From positions 434,001 to 498,000 of the forward strand of contig CP054675.1 of assembly GCA_013348845.1 (NCBI GenBank): a DNA stretch of 64,000 bases. The letters run 5' to 3'. The position numbers and the translations under genes were made by a program. Source of the stretch: Candidatus Tepidiaquacella proteinivora. GTDB taxonomy: Bacteria > Bacteroidota > Ignavibacteria > Tepidaquicellales > Tepidaquicellaceae. The first letter of the stretch is position 1. Each line of letters starts with the position of its first letter. The notes under the pieces were generated by a model. That model searched no databases and had not been told where the DNA came from. It saw only the letters and a list, made by a program, of their open reading frames with translations. Below are positions 43,954-53,183 of this stretch, piece by piece.

Positions 43954-44768
43954 AAGAAGTATTAGACACAGTACAGCATCAAGAAATTGAAGCTCATAGA
44001 AAGAAAATCACAGAATCCGAAGATGCGATAAGAACTGAAAATCTTACTGTAACTTTTTATGGAAAAAGCGCAATTGAAGATATAAACATTTCAATCAAAA
44101 AAAATAAAGTTACTGCTATAATCGGTCCTTCAGGGTGTGGTAAATCCACACTATTGAGGTCTATGAATTTTATGCATGACCTTACCCCTGGTGCGAGAGT
44201 ATTAGGGAAGATATATTTATTTGAAGAAGATATTATGAATATAAATGCAATAGATTTAAGAGAAAAAGTTGGTATGGTTTTTCAAAAACCAAATCCATTC
44301 CCGACAATGTCTATTTTTGAAAATGTAGTTTCCGGATTAAAATATTCAGGGAAATATGATAGGAAAAAAGCCGATGAAATTGTTGAAAACTCATTAATTC
44401 AGGCTGGTTTATGGGAAGAAGTAAAAGACAGGCTGAAAAAATCAGCTCTGGAACTTTCTGGCGGTCAGCAGCAAAGATTGTGTATTGCTCGTAGTATCGC
44501 TGTTTCACCGGAAATAATTTTAATGGATGAACCAACAAGTGCATTAGACCCAAAATCTACAGCAATAATCGAAGAAACAATATACAATATAAAAACTAAT
44601 TATACAGTCGTCATTGTAACTCATAATATGCAGCAGGCAGCACGTGTTAGTGATTATACTGCATTTTTATTTTTAGGGAAATTAATAGAAATTGACAAGA
44701 CATCTAACATTTTCACCCGCCCTAAAGAAAAACTAACTGAGGAATATATAATTGGCAAATTCGGGTAA
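43950..44768 (+). CDS. pstB: phosphate ABC transporter ATP-binding protein PstB
   Basis: A 272-residue ATPase. Walker A is GPSGCGKST (59-67), the signature is [14 protein letters not shown], Walker B is [13 protein letters not shown], and the H-loop is [14 protein letters not shown]. The block [20 protein letters not shown] is specific for PstB. An N-terminal extension of about 28 residues (ending AIRTENLTV) is longer than usual. It energises phosphate import through PstCA. The gene overlaps pstA by 4 bases and ends the operon. Confidence 0.97.
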   Translation: MKEVLDTVQHQEIEAHRKKITESEDAIRTENLTVTFYGKSAIEDINISIKKNKVTAIIGPSGCGKSTLLRSMNFMHDLTPGARVLGKIYLFEEDIMNINAIDLREKVGMVFQKPNPFPTMSIFENVVSGLKYSGKYDRKKADEIVENSLIQAGLWEEVKDRLKKSALELSGGQQQRLCIARSIAVSPEIILMDEPTSALDPKSTAIIEETIYNIKTNYTVVIVTHNMQQAARVSDYTAFLFLGKLIEIDKTSNIFTRPKEKLTEEYIIGKFG

Positions 44769-44925
44769 TAATTTCTATAGAGGATTTAGCTTTTTATAGA
44801 TGTTATTTTATTTAACAAGGGATAATAGGAAAGATTTATTCTCAAATCGTATTGTTAAAATAATTTTCTACTTGAAATTTTTAGGTTTATATTTTAGACT
44901 ATTTTCAAAATTAAAGGGAGGTAAA

Positions 44926-45744
44926 ATGAATAAAAGTTTTATTTATTTACCAATCATTTTAGCAATAATTTTAATTTTTTCCTGTAAAGAAAGCAGTAAC
45001 CCCGGAGCACCACCTATTTCAACAAATAGATCAAGAAATGGAATTTTTCTGCATCATTCAACAGGAGAATGTATATGGGGACCAAATGGAAGCAATACAT
45101 CTGTTCCTCAGGAAGTGAGTACTTACAATAATAGTCATGGATTTACAGGTAATAATGCATTTAATCTTTCAGAAACCTGGTTTCCTAATAATCCCGGTGA
45201 TAATAATGAGTGGGAAAGATGGCATAGGATATTTGAAAATCGTGATCCAGGCGCTGTGATAACACCTTATTATAACTCTTATGGTATAATAATAATAAAG
45301 TCTTGTTTCCCTTCATCAGCAATTGAAAGTATTGGAGAACCATCTGATACATTAGAACCGACATTAAAGACAATTTATAATTACAAATGGCACTGGAGAC
45401 ATATCATAAATGCAATGAGAACTCAGCCGAATATTTTCTTTGTAATCTGGACAAATGCACCTTTAGTTGAAGCTGAAACAAATCCAACAGAAGCAGCGCT
45501 ATCCAGACAATTTTGTATTTGGGCTAAAGATACATTAGCACAAGGTCTTGATCCTGTATTTGGACAATTTCCAAGAAATGTATATGTTTTTGATTTCTTC
45601 AGAAAACTAACAGATAGTAATGGTTTTATGTTGCTGCAGTATGCAACAGCCTATAATGATAGTCATCCAAATGCAGCTGCAACGCAACTTGTTGCCCCGC
45701 AGTTAGTTCAGGAAATCTTTAATGCTTATTTATCGTGGAAATAG
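44926..45744 (+). CDS. SGNH-like lipoprotein with HHSTG motif
   Basis: A 272-residue lipoprotein. The ATG at 44926 is chosen because it follows a strong GGGAGG site and gives a clean signal peptide ending IFSCKES (lipid Cys at about 20); an in-frame ATG at 44800 would add 42 non-conserved residues. The mature part starts GIFLHHSTGECIWG and has GIIIIKSCFPSSAIE, then FVIWTNAPLVE and, near the end, NDSHPNA. The order resembles an SGNH/GDSL hydrolase with block I altered to HHSTG and the catalytic Asp-x-x-His as DSHP. The enzymatic role, probably ester or sugar hydrolysis at the envelope, is inferred. It follows pstB with 157 bases between. Confidence 0.65.
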   Translation: MNKSFIYLPIILAIILIFSCKESSNPGAPPISTNRSRNGIFLHHSTGECIWGPNGSNTSVPQEVSTYNNSHGFTGNNAFNLSETWFPNNPGDNNEWERWHRIFENRDPGAVITPYYNSYGIIIIKSCFPSSAIESIGEPSDTLEPTLKTIYNYKWHWRHIINAMRTQPNIFFVIWTNAPLVEAETNPTEAALSRQFCIWAKDTLAQGLDPVFGQFPRNVYVFDFFRKLTDSNGFMLLQYATAYNDSHPNAAATQLVAPQLVQEIFNAYLSWK

Positions 45745-46056
45745 TCTTTTGATTTATGTTTATATCATTGTTGGATTTTTTAAGTTTTAAGGAATATTTT
45801 CGATTTTTAAGTTAGATTTATATAATTTGAGAAAATTTATTCTGCAATGTTAACTGTATAGTTTTTTATGTAGTGGTTAAAAAAATATATTGACATTATT
45901 CATAAATTATATTAGATTCTTGCAGTTAAAAGTTGTTTTAAAAAGAGATAATTTTCAAGTTAAGCATATTATTAGGGAAAGTAGTATAGAAAAGAGAGTG
46001 GAAAAAAATTAATTTAAAGTAAAAACTCTAATTAATTAAATTTAAGGAGTAACAAA
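45745..46056. other. non-coding gap of 312 bases
   Basis: The gap separates the SGNH-like lipoprotein from the T9SS protein. It is AT-rich with no coding frame or RNA gene that I recognise. A sigma-70-like promoter candidate lies within it (see 45890), and a ribosome-binding site AAGGAG just precedes the next gene. Confidence 0.6.
45890..45918 (+). promoter_or_regulatory. possible promoter for the T9SS protein gene
   Basis: A perfect TTGACA at 45890-45895 followed, 17 bases on, by TAGATT at 45913-45918, which matches TATAAT at four of six positions. It lies about 140 bases upstream of the ATG at 46057. Bacteroidota often use a different promoter consensus, so this is tentative. Confidence 0.3.
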
Positions 46057-47919
46057 ATGACACAAAAACTTGCACTTCTTCTCTTTATTCTTTTTTCTTT
46101 TGGGTTATATGCCCAGGAAACAATTTTTATTCCACCTGATGGGAATAATTCAAGAACAACTGACGGGAGCACGATAGGTATGGAGAGTTCTTTTGTCCCG
46201 ACACAAAGACAGATTGAATTACAGAAACAAGTAGCTGAATTAAAAAGGCAGGATACACCAGAAAGTAAAGAAAAGATGTTAAGATTATTAGATGAATTGA
46301 ATTCAACATTACCAAATGTTGTAACTTCGTCTTATGTTCCTTATGATGGAAAAATTGAATATGTACCAGATATACCGATTGAGGGAGATGTTTTCCCGAT
46401 AAATGCAACAAGATTATTTACAAGTTCTCTTAATATCCGTGGAATAGCAACGGCTACACAGACAAGGGGAGCGAATGCCGGTAGAATCTGGGTATTTGTT
46501 GAGTATTATTCGGGGAATACTACATCTCCTGATACAGCAAAGTTATTATATTCTACAAACAATGGTTTAAGCTGGATACTACAAGCAACATTGACATTAG
46601 GAGGGACGGACAAGTTCAGGACAGACGATGTAGATATGGAGATAATAGAACCTACAAGTGGTGATAGTTATATCTGGATAGTCTATGGATTAACCGCATC
46701 GGGAGGATCAGGGAAGGTATTTTCAGGTGGTGCAGTGATAAGGACCCCCACTTTTGCAGGTAGTGCCTTTGCTTTTTCCTGGCCCGGAAATGATCCTGCA
46801 AAGAAGTATTATTTTCCCAGAATTACTACTGATAATGCACAGTATTCTAACTTTGCATATATATATGTAGCGATTTCATTTGATTCAACCAACAATCAGA
46901 ATTCTCAAAAATATCTTTACTGTTCAAATCCATATACAACAACTCCAACATTCACTTACAAAGCTGATCGGGTATTGTGGTATTGCGGAGCTATGCACCC
47001 GAAAGAGCTTCATACCGATATTGCTTATTTTGACAACTCAGGAGATTCCGTGATATTTGTTTTTTCAAATGTGCCGGATTCCACAAAACTGTTTTATTCA
47101 AAAATGGCTGCATTTGGTACATTGGAAGGAAGTAGTGCAGGTAGTAATATTGGTGGTTCTGAAGCTACTGATAGAAAGTCACTTGCTCGCCTATCGACTA
47201 ATGAGAATTCAAATGGTTGTATTATAACATTTTTCAAACAATATACAGGTGGCGTCTGGAGAGCCAAGTATTTCAGAACAACAAATTTCTCTTATCTCGG
47301 TAGCTTTGCTCAGAGTACACTATTTGGTTCTGTAACCAGTAACATTCAAAGATTGGATAGTCGAGGAGTAAGGAATTCAAATACTTATTATCTCGCAATG
47401 ATACAGTGGGGAAGTATTGTTGATTCATTGAGATATCTTAATGTTAATGGTATGACTGGTGGTTGGCCAACAAATATTTATAAGATGAATCCTGACGGTT
47501 TTTTATTATCGGGAATTATTTCTCCAAGACCTGGATTCAGAAATGTAGCAAATGACAGTTGTTTTGCAATTTATTCACAATTTAGCGCTTCGAATGTTTG
47601 GGCATCCTATGGATGTTCTGGTGAAGTATCAAATATTAACAACTTAACAATACCTGCCGAATATGAATTGCACCAGAATTATCCGAATCCATTTAATCCG
47701 ATAACTGCAATAAAGTTCAGCATACCTAAGACTCAATATGTGAAATTAAGTGTGTATGATGTATTGGGAAAAGAAGTATCAGTCCTTGTTAATGGAGTTA
47801 TGCAGGCAGGTAGTTATATAGTTGATTTCAATGCAAGTGATTTACCAAGTGGATTATACTTCTACAAACTTACAGCAGGAGAATACATTTCAGTAAAGAA
47901 GATGATTCTTGTGAAATAA
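46057..47919 (+). CDS. secreted beta-propeller-like protein with T9SS sorting domain
   Basis: A 620-residue protein. A signal peptide (about 1-20, ending GLYAQ) is followed by a short helical stretch (about 50-85), then a beta-rich region of about 440 residues. That region has sialidase-like elements (KLLYSTNNGLSWILQATLT, IWVFVEYY) suggesting a propeller. The last 80 residues are a type IX sorting domain (YELHQNYPNPFNPITAIKFS, ending VKKMILVK). It should be secreted or surface-attached. No catalytic residues are recognised, so binding or adhesion is possible. It has its own strong ribosome-binding site and terminator. Confidence 0.85.
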   Translation: MTQKLALLLFILFSFGLYAQETIFIPPDGNNSRTTDGSTIGMESSFVPTQRQIELQKQVAELKRQDTPESKEKMLRLLDELNSTLPNVVTSSYVPYDGKIEYVPDIPIEGDVFPINATRLFTSSLNIRGIATATQTRGANAGRIWVFVEYYSGNTTSPDTAKLLYSTNNGLSWILQATLTLGGTDKFRTDDVDMEIIEPTSGDSYIWIVYGLTASGGSGKVFSGGAVIRTPTFAGSAFAFSWPGNDPAKKYYFPRITTDNAQYSNFAYIYVAISFDSTNNQNSQKYLYCSNPYTTTPTFTYKADRVLWYCGAMHPKELHTDIAYFDNSGDSVIFVFSNVPDSTKLFYSKMAAFGTLEGSSAGSNIGGSEATDRKSLARLSTNENSNGCIITFFKQYTGGVWRAKYFRTTNFSYLGSFAQSTLFGSVTSNIQRLDSRGVRNSNTYYLAMIQWGSIVDSLRYLNVNGMTGGWPTNIYKMNPDGFLLSGIISPRPGFRNVANDSCFAIYSQFSASNVWASYGCSGEVSNINNLTIPAEYELHQNYPNPFNPITAIKFSIPKTQYVKLSVYDVLGKEVSVLVNGVMQAGSYIVDFNASDLPSGLYFYKLTAGEYISVKKMILVK

Positions 47920-47945
47920 AAATATTCAATAAATAAAAGTAATAT

Positions 47946-47978
47946 AAAAAGCAGGTGAGATATCCTTACCTGCTTTTT
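47946..47978 (+). terminator. rho-independent terminator after the T9SS protein gene
   Basis: Stem AAAAAGCAGGT (47946-47956) with ACCTGCTTTTT (47968-47978) around an 11-base loop, ending in a run of T, 26 bases after the stop codon at 47919. The A/T symmetry would let it act in both directions. An AT-only inverted repeat follows at 48018-48048. Confidence 0.88.
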
Positions 47979-48142
47979 TATGGGAATCACTCAAAAATCT
48001 ATTTGTGATTAAACTAAAATAATAATATTTTCGTGATAAATTATTATTGAAGTATTCATTAATGATTATAATATATTCTAAAATTGATAAATTTTTTTAG
48101 TGTATGATAAATATTTATTTACACCTTTGCATTATGATTTAT

Positions 48143-48775
48143 TTATAAATTCATTTCTCTTACTTTATCCGCAACGGCTTTTCCAAATATTTCATATTGG
48201 TCGGGGAGGGGATGAAGTCCATCTATATCTGATACCTTTAAATATTTATTTGAATCCATAAATTCACTTTTGGAAACTTCAGCAACTGCCTTGTAACATT
48301 CTACAAGTTTTTTTGACTCTCCTTTCTTTCTACCAAATGCCATTTTATTAAATGCGGACAAGTTACCAATTGAAGGAGGAGCTATAATTAATATTTTTGG
48401 AGGAGTACCACCAAATACAGGAGATAATATAATCCTGATAAGAGATAGCAATCCCCATGCAGACTCATCAGCAGTTTTTCCGACTAATTTCATTAAATCA
48501 TTCAAACCAAGCATCAAGATAACTAAATCCAGCGGAGAATGAGATTCTAAAAGCATCGGTAGAAATTCTGCTCCGTTTCGATATGGTGCATAGGGTAAAT
48601 CCCAGCAAGTTGTTCTTCCGGATATTGCTTCAGTGATTACCCTATAACCGCTACCAAGCGATTTTTCCATTACGCCGGGCCATGTTTGATAATATTCAAA
48701 TCGTGTCCCGTCTTCCGGATTATAGCCCCAGGTAATAGAATCTCCATAACACAGGATAGTTTTTAATTTTTCCAT
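48143..48775 (-). CDS. SGNH/GDSL hydrolase (arylesterase-like)
   Basis: A 210-residue esterase of the SGNH fold. Block I is CYGDSITWGYNP (catalytic Ser13), block III is LGLNDLM (Asn), and block V is SDIDGLHPLPDQYEIFG, holding the catalytic Asp and His. The opening and the segment DGTRFEYYQTWPGVME match the arylesterase/acyl-CoA thioesterase I-like subgroup. No signal peptide is present, so it is cytoplasmic. The substrate is unknown. It is 18 bases downstream of an NADP-binding protein gene. Confidence 0.9.
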   Translation of the reverse strand: MEKLKTILCYGDSITWGYNPEDGTRFEYYQTWPGVMEKSLGSGYRVITEAISGRTTCWDLPYAPYRNGAEFLPMLLESHSPLDLVILMLGLNDLMKLVGKTADESAWGLLSLIRIILSPVFGGTPPKILIIAPPSIGNLSAFNKMAFGRKKGESKKLVECYKAVAEVSKSEFMDSNKYLKVSDIDGLHPLPDQYEIFGKAVADKVREMNL

Positions 48776-48793
48776 ATAACTTCTTTGTTTTTT

Positions 48794-49411
48794 TTATCTT
48801 TTAAGAATTTTAAAAGCAATGTTTCTCCCTAAGCCTTGCATTATAGCAAAGTTAATCCAACACATAGCAAATTGTTCAATTAATTCAAATTTATCATTAA
48901 CAACGAAATCATAACAATTTTCATATTCGATATCATCAGAAAGCATCCGAGTAATTTCTTTACCCTTTGCACTATCTCCTGCTATAAACATATCGATTTT
49001 CACATCACCGTATTTTGTATCAAGCATATTTTCAAAGCCGGTTGTATTAAAACATTTTACTATATCTTTGCAATTCGTAAGATTGAGTAATGCTTCTGTA
49101 GTATTTGAGAACGGTTCAGGTTTTATAAAGACTGAATTCATTGTGTCAATAATAACTTTACCGGCAACATCTCCCATAGCTTCTGCAATATATTTTACAG
49201 ATTCAGGATTTGCTGCTATTATTATTACTTCGGATTCTTTAACCGCCTCCCGAATTGCCTTTGCTGTTATTTGTTTACCGAGATTTAAAAGTTTTTTACC
49301 TTTAAAATTATTTAAATCGCAAACTCCGAGGACAACTTTATGTCCTGCATCTGCAAATTTTTCAGCAAGTGCACTTCCGACATTGCCGGAACCAATAATT
49401 GTAATAGTCAT
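48794..49411 (-). CDS. F420/NADP oxidoreductase-like Rossmann protein
   Basis: A 205-residue protein with an N-terminal dinucleotide-binding motif (TITIIGSGNVGSALAEKFADAGHKVVLG). It is followed by the family pattern AKAIREAVKESEVIIIAANPESV and KCFNTTGFENMLD, found in the NADPH-dependent F420 reductase-like and ProC-like family (NADP_Rossmann, F420_ox). In organisms without F420 such proteins are likely NADP-dependent reductases of unknown substrate. It precedes the GDSL hydrolase gene by 18 bases on the same strand. Confidence 0.8.
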   Translation of the reverse strand: MTITIIGSGNVGSALAEKFADAGHKVVLGVCDLNNFKGKKLLNLGKQITAKAIREAVKESEVIIIAANPESVKYIAEAMGDVAGKVIIDTMNSVFIKPEPFSNTTEALLNLTNCKDIVKCFNTTGFENMLDTKYGDVKIDMFIAGDSAKGKEITRMLSDDIEYENCYDFVVNDKFELIEQFAMCWINFAIMQGLGRNIAFKILKR

Positions 49412-49747
49412 AATTTATATTCATTTATTATTTAATGTTTTTAAAGTATGATAAATACACAAAAAAATAGAGATTAAATATTGCGAATACAAGACAATAA
49501 CAGTAAAGAATTGATTCTTTATGAGAATTTTTTTAATATTTGAATATAATAAAATTAAGAAAGATAAAAATTTTATTTTTTCTTAAATTTTCGAAGTTGT
49601 TTTATGAGATGTTAATTTTGAAAATTTATCTTTTATAGGTAGGAGAAATTAATTAGAATTTGTTAATTTTTTTTATCTCTAAATTCATAGCATTTATTTT
49701 ATAAATGCATTATATTGTATGATAATATATTATTTATTTAAAGCAGA
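49412..49747. other. non-coding divergent gap of 336 bases
   Basis: The gap is a divergent promoter region between the F420/NADP-like gene (-) and the L,D-transpeptidase gene (+). It contains an 8-base inverted repeat, GCATTTAT (49690-49697) with ATAAATGC (49701-49708), about 40 bases before the transpeptidase ATG. No gene or RNA is recognised in the rest. Confidence 0.55.
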
Positions 49748-50860
49748 ATGTTAGATAATCCCAATAATGATATCATAGCTGAAAAAAAGGAGGGGAATAA
49801 AAAGAAATATAATGGGAAAATAATTATTTTTTCAATTTATCCAGTTTTATTATTGCTGTTATCTTATCTGGGATTCTGGATTAAAAATAATGATACAGTC
49901 TATTTAGATATATATAAAACAAATTTTGTAGAAATTACAAAGGATAGTTTTCTTTCTGAAAGATATTCTGTTAATATACTTTCAGCAGAGGATTTATCTG
50001 CAAAACTGAAAGATACAGTTTATACTACTCTTGATTGTTGGTTAGAACTAAGAATTGACCAACAAATGTTATATCAACATTGGAGAAATGGAAAAATAAA
50101 CACATATCCGGTTTCAACAGGAAATAGATATCTTTCGCGAAGTGTGGAATCCAGACCGGGCTTATTCGCAATAAATTATAAAAACCCGCATCATTTATCA
50201 TCGCAATATAATAATGCTGATATGTACCACTTTATGACTTTCAATCAAGGTATTGGATTTCATTCACTTAACGGGACCGGTTATTATTATGCGCTTGGGA
50301 AAATGCCATCATCACATGGATGTATAAGAATGAGACATGAAGATGCGGCTAAATTATTCAGAGAATGCCCAATCGGAACTCTTGTACTTGCTCACAACGG
50401 TTATACAGCACGAACTGTTGGATTTGCACCGAAAGATTTTAAATATGAAGAAGAATTGACAAAAGAGGATTATAAATTAATGTTAGCAAAAAATCTTTAC
50501 AACATACTAAACGGTAACTACTATACAAGAGAAAGATATTATGTTGTTATAGATCCTTCAGTGATTCCAACATCAGGTGTTTATATTAGTTACGATAAAA
50601 AGATTCCTAAAACCCAGAAATTACCACAAACAATATATAGAATAGATGCAACCTATATAGATAGATTGAAAGTAAATTCAGAATATTCCGATTTAATTTA
50701 TGAGGACAATGAGGAATATAATTTAATAATAGGTGATTTATCATATGAAGAAATTTCAGAGGAGGAAAATTCAGAAGAGGAATATTCAAATGAAGAATTA
50801 ATCAGGAAATATTTCAGAAATCCAATAGGAATTCTACCATATTTCCCACCCGACAGATAA
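49748..50860 (+). CDS. L,D-transpeptidase (YkuD family), membrane anchored
   Basis: A 370-residue protein with a Lys-rich cytoplasmic start and one membrane segment (about 24-45). The YkuD catalytic domain spans about 95-225. Catalytic residues are His172 in GIGFHSLNG, with His190 and Cys192 in SHGCIRM. It forms 3-3 cross-links in peptidoglycan or attaches proteins to it in the periplasm. A C-terminal tail of about 145 residues, acidic near its end (SEEENSEEEYSNEE), has no recognised domain. It begins the unit that includes the TonB gene. Confidence 0.92.
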   Translation: MLDNPNNDIIAEKKEGNKKKYNGKIIIFSIYPVLLLLLSYLGFWIKNNDTVYLDIYKTNFVEITKDSFLSERYSVNILSAEDLSAKLKDTVYTTLDCWLELRIDQQMLYQHWRNGKINTYPVSTGNRYLSRSVESRPGLFAINYKNPHHLSSQYNNADMYHFMTFNQGIGFHSLNGTGYYYALGKMPSSHGCIRMRHEDAAKLFRECPIGTLVLAHNGYTARTVGFAPKDFKYEEELTKEDYKLMLAKNLYNILNGNYYTRERYYVVIDPSVIPTSGVYISYDKKIPKTQKLPQTIYRIDATYIDRLKVNSEYSDLIYEDNEEYNLIIGDLSYEEISEEENSEEEYSNEELIRKYFRNPIGILPYFPPDR

Positions 50861-50983
50861 AATTTTATTGAGAAAATATGTTTAATATTTTATTTAATTT
50901 ATGTAATTTGCAAGGAACTAATAAAATTAACAAATAGTATATAAAGTAGAATTAAACATAAACTTCAATAATAGGAGGCAGTC

Positions 50984-51931
50984 ATGTCCGAGGAAAAAAA
51001 CATAAAGAAAGAAGAAGGGTTCACCGAACCACTCTTTGAAAAAATGAAATACGGAGCACCAGAGTTAATGAGAGTGTATAAAAAGTTTGCTTTAGGCGGA
51101 TTAATTATTGCTATATTCTTCCATGCATTTTTCATTGCTGCATACGCATTTTCCGAATACATAGAAGCCAAGAGAAAAGAAGAAGAATTAAGAAAGAGGC
51201 AAGAAGTTGTGTTAAAGGATATTCAGACAACTCAAAAAGAGGAGGATGAAAGTGATAAATCTGAGGCTCCACCCGAAGTACAGGAAGCAGAACAGATTAA
51301 GCAGGTAAAAGATTTAGAGCAGTTAAATCCTGAACCAGCAGCAAGAGAAAAGGCGGACATTGATAAGTTGAAAAGCGTTGAACAACAAATGCAGGAGACA
51401 AGAAATATTGGTAAAGAAGACGTAGAGGGTAAAGATATAATTTCCGAAGGTCCTATCAGAAGTAAAGAAGATGTAAAAAAGATTGAGGAAGTAGTTAAGC
51501 AGGAGGAGAGAAAGGATATAACAAAAACTGATAAAGAGAAAACATATAAGCAATTTGAAGTTGATAAAGCACCTCAGGCAGTCAATCTTTCCTCAGTCAG
51601 AGCATCTATGAGATATCCGGAAATAGCAAAGCAAAATGGAATTGAAGGCAGGGTTTCGGTTCAGGTATTAGTTGGTACTGATGGTTCTGTAATTCAGGTA
51701 GGAAGTTATAACGGACCTGATGTATTCAGAGATGAGGTTATGTCAAAAGTAACAGCATTAAGATTCACCCCTGCAATCCAACAAGGTAATGCTGTTAGAT
51801 GTTGGGTTACTGTTCCATTTAATTTCACATTGAAACAAGAAGGATTTAAGAAGAAAGACGACGAAGAAAAGAAAGAAGAAAAGGAAGAAAAGAAGGAAAA
51901 GAAAGAACAACCTAAGAACGAAGAAAATTAA
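50984..51931 (+). CDS. energy transducer TonB with Lys/Glu-rich linker and C-terminal charged tail
   Basis: A 315-residue protein with a membrane segment at about 30-50 (LGGLIIAIFFHAFFIAAYAF). A charged Lys/Glu linker follows (about 55-190) in place of the usual Pro-rich spacer. Next comes a TonB C-terminal domain (about 195-280: MRYPEIAKQNGIEGRVSVQVLV, then ALRFTPAIQQGNAVRCWVTVPFNFTL). A strongly charged Lys/Glu/Asp tail of about 35 residues extends beyond the domain. It transfers energy from ExbBD to outer-membrane receptors. The site AGGAGG precedes the ATG. exbB and exbD are not in the window. It heads a cluster with a PstS-like and a TPR gene. Confidence 0.93.
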   Translation: MSEEKNIKKEEGFTEPLFEKMKYGAPELMRVYKKFALGGLIIAIFFHAFFIAAYAFSEYIEAKRKEEELRKRQEVVLKDIQTTQKEEDESDKSEAPPEVQEAEQIKQVKDLEQLNPEPAAREKADIDKLKSVEQQMQETRNIGKEDVEGKDIISEGPIRSKEDVKKIEEVVKQEERKDITKTDKEKTYKQFEVDKAPQAVNLSSVRASMRYPEIAKQNGIEGRVSVQVLVGTDGSVIQVGSYNGPDVFRDEVMSKVTALRFTPAIQQGNAVRCWVTVPFNFTLKQEGFKKKDDEEKKEEKEEKKEKKEQPKNEEN

Positions 51932-51960
51932 AATACGTGTAGTTTTTACTACACACATAA

Positions 51961-52218
51961 ATGATGAAAACGGCTCTATTAATCAATATTGTAACAGCAA
52001 TAGTTGTAACTGTTATTGGAATATTAATAATAATTGGAATAGCAGCACCTGGTTTAGATATAAAATTACGAATTTCTTTTGGAGTAGTTTTTACTGCTTA
52101 TGGAATATACAGGTTCCTGAATTTTTTATCTAAAATAAAGATGCAAAAATTCCAGGATAAACATGAAAAAATTGAAGAAGCAAAAGATGAGTTGTTTAAA
52201 AAGAAGAATAGGGAATAA
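51961..52218 (+). CDS. small membrane protein of unknown function
   Basis: An 85-residue protein with two hydrophobic segments (about 4-28 and 39-55) and a charged C-terminal tail (FQDKHEKIEEAKDELFKKKNRE). No family is recognised. It lies between TonB and the PstS-like lipoprotein and overlaps the latter by 56 bases, so it belongs to the same unit. Its role could be structural, but no evidence is visible. Confidence 0.7.
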   Translation: MMKTALLINIVTAIVVTVIGILIIIGIAAPGLDIKLRISFGVVFTAYGIYRFLNFLSKIKMQKFQDKHEKIEEAKDELFKKKNRE

Positions 52219-53170
52219 TATCTTACCAATTTTTCTATCCCTCCTTTTTTTCTTTATTTCAGGGTGTGATTATGGTGAAATTAAATCAAAAGCGACAATA
52301 GGCGAAACAACCATATATGTTGATGAAAATCTTGAACCAATATTAAATGACCTTAAATCTGAATTTGAAAGGATATATACACAGGCAAAAGTGAATTTTA
52401 TAGTTAAACCTGCAAAAGTTGCAATAGCAGATTTGCTTAACAGAGACCACAAAATTATTTTAGTAGCACGAGACTTTAATGAAGAGGAAACAAAATTTAT
52501 AAAAGAGATTAAACTTGATATTCAACGCTATGAAGTTGCATTAGATGGAATTGGTTTTGTTGTTAATCCATCTTCACCTATTGAAAGGTTAACTTCTTCT
52601 GATTTAAAGAAAATATTTACAGGTGAAGTTAAATATTGGACTGATATAAAAGTTCAGGATGAAGAACAAAATCAAAAAGCAAAACTGTTTTTCAAAGGAA
52701 GGGATAATGAAATAAGAGTGTATATTCAAAGGCCTAATTCATCAGCATATGAATTTGTAAAAGATACCATACTGGAAAAAATGAATTTTGTTGAGTCAGC
52801 AAGAATATGTTCTACATCTGTTCAATTATTAGAGGGGATTAGAAAACATAAGAATGCTATTGGTTTTATAAATTTAGCCTGGATTTCAGTTGGTAATCAA
52901 GATGAACAGGATACAACCGTGAAACCAGTAAGAATATCAAGGATTATGCCTTCAGGGAAACAATATGATTTTGAAATATTTCATCAGGGAACTGTTGCCT
53001 ATAGAAAGTATCCTTATATAAGGAAAGTGTATCTTTTTTCTACTGAGTTTGATTTTACCGCTGCGACTGGATTTGCTACATTTCTCTTACATTCAGATGG
53101 TCAAAAAGTAATACTTAAAAGGGGTCTGGTACCCATAACTCAACCTATAAGAATAATTCAACTTGAATAA
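52163..53170 (+). CDS. PstS-like phosphate-type substrate-binding lipoprotein
   Basis: A 335-residue protein with a lipobox FFFISGC (lipid Cys at about 35). It has the type 2 substrate-binding fold of PstS-like proteins: VALDGIGFVVNPSSPIERLTSSDLKKIFTGEVKYWTDI, RPNSSAYEFVKDTIL, GINFLAW-type IGFINLAW and a C-terminal AATGFATFLLHSDGQKVILKRGLVP. It probably binds phosphate or a similar anion. The start at 52163 has AGGA at a good distance; an alternative ATG at 52187 gives a shorter signal and is possible. It lies next to TonB and a TPR protein, not beside pstCAB. Confidence 0.88.
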   Translation: MKKLKKQKMSCLKRRIGNNILPIFLSLLFFFISGCDYGEIKSKATIGETTIYVDENLEPILNDLKSEFERIYTQAKVNFIVKPAKVAIADLLNRDHKIILVARDFNEEETKFIKEIKLDIQRYEVALDGIGFVVNPSSPIERLTSSDLKKIFTGEVKYWTDIKVQDEEQNQKAKLFFKGRDNEIRVYIQRPNSSAYEFVKDTILEKMNFVESARICSTSVQLLEGIRKHKNAIGFINLAWISVGNQDEQDTTVKPVRISRIMPSGKQYDFEIFHQGTVAYRKYPYIRKVYLFSTEFDFTAATGFATFLLHSDGQKVILKRGLVPITQPIRIIQLE

Positions 53171-53183
53171 TTAAATATATAAT

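Noticed and set aside
48018-48048. AT-only inverted repeat AATAATAAT/ATTATTATT
   Set aside because: It has no G-C pairs and lies in a very AT-rich convergent gap, so chance is enough to explain it.
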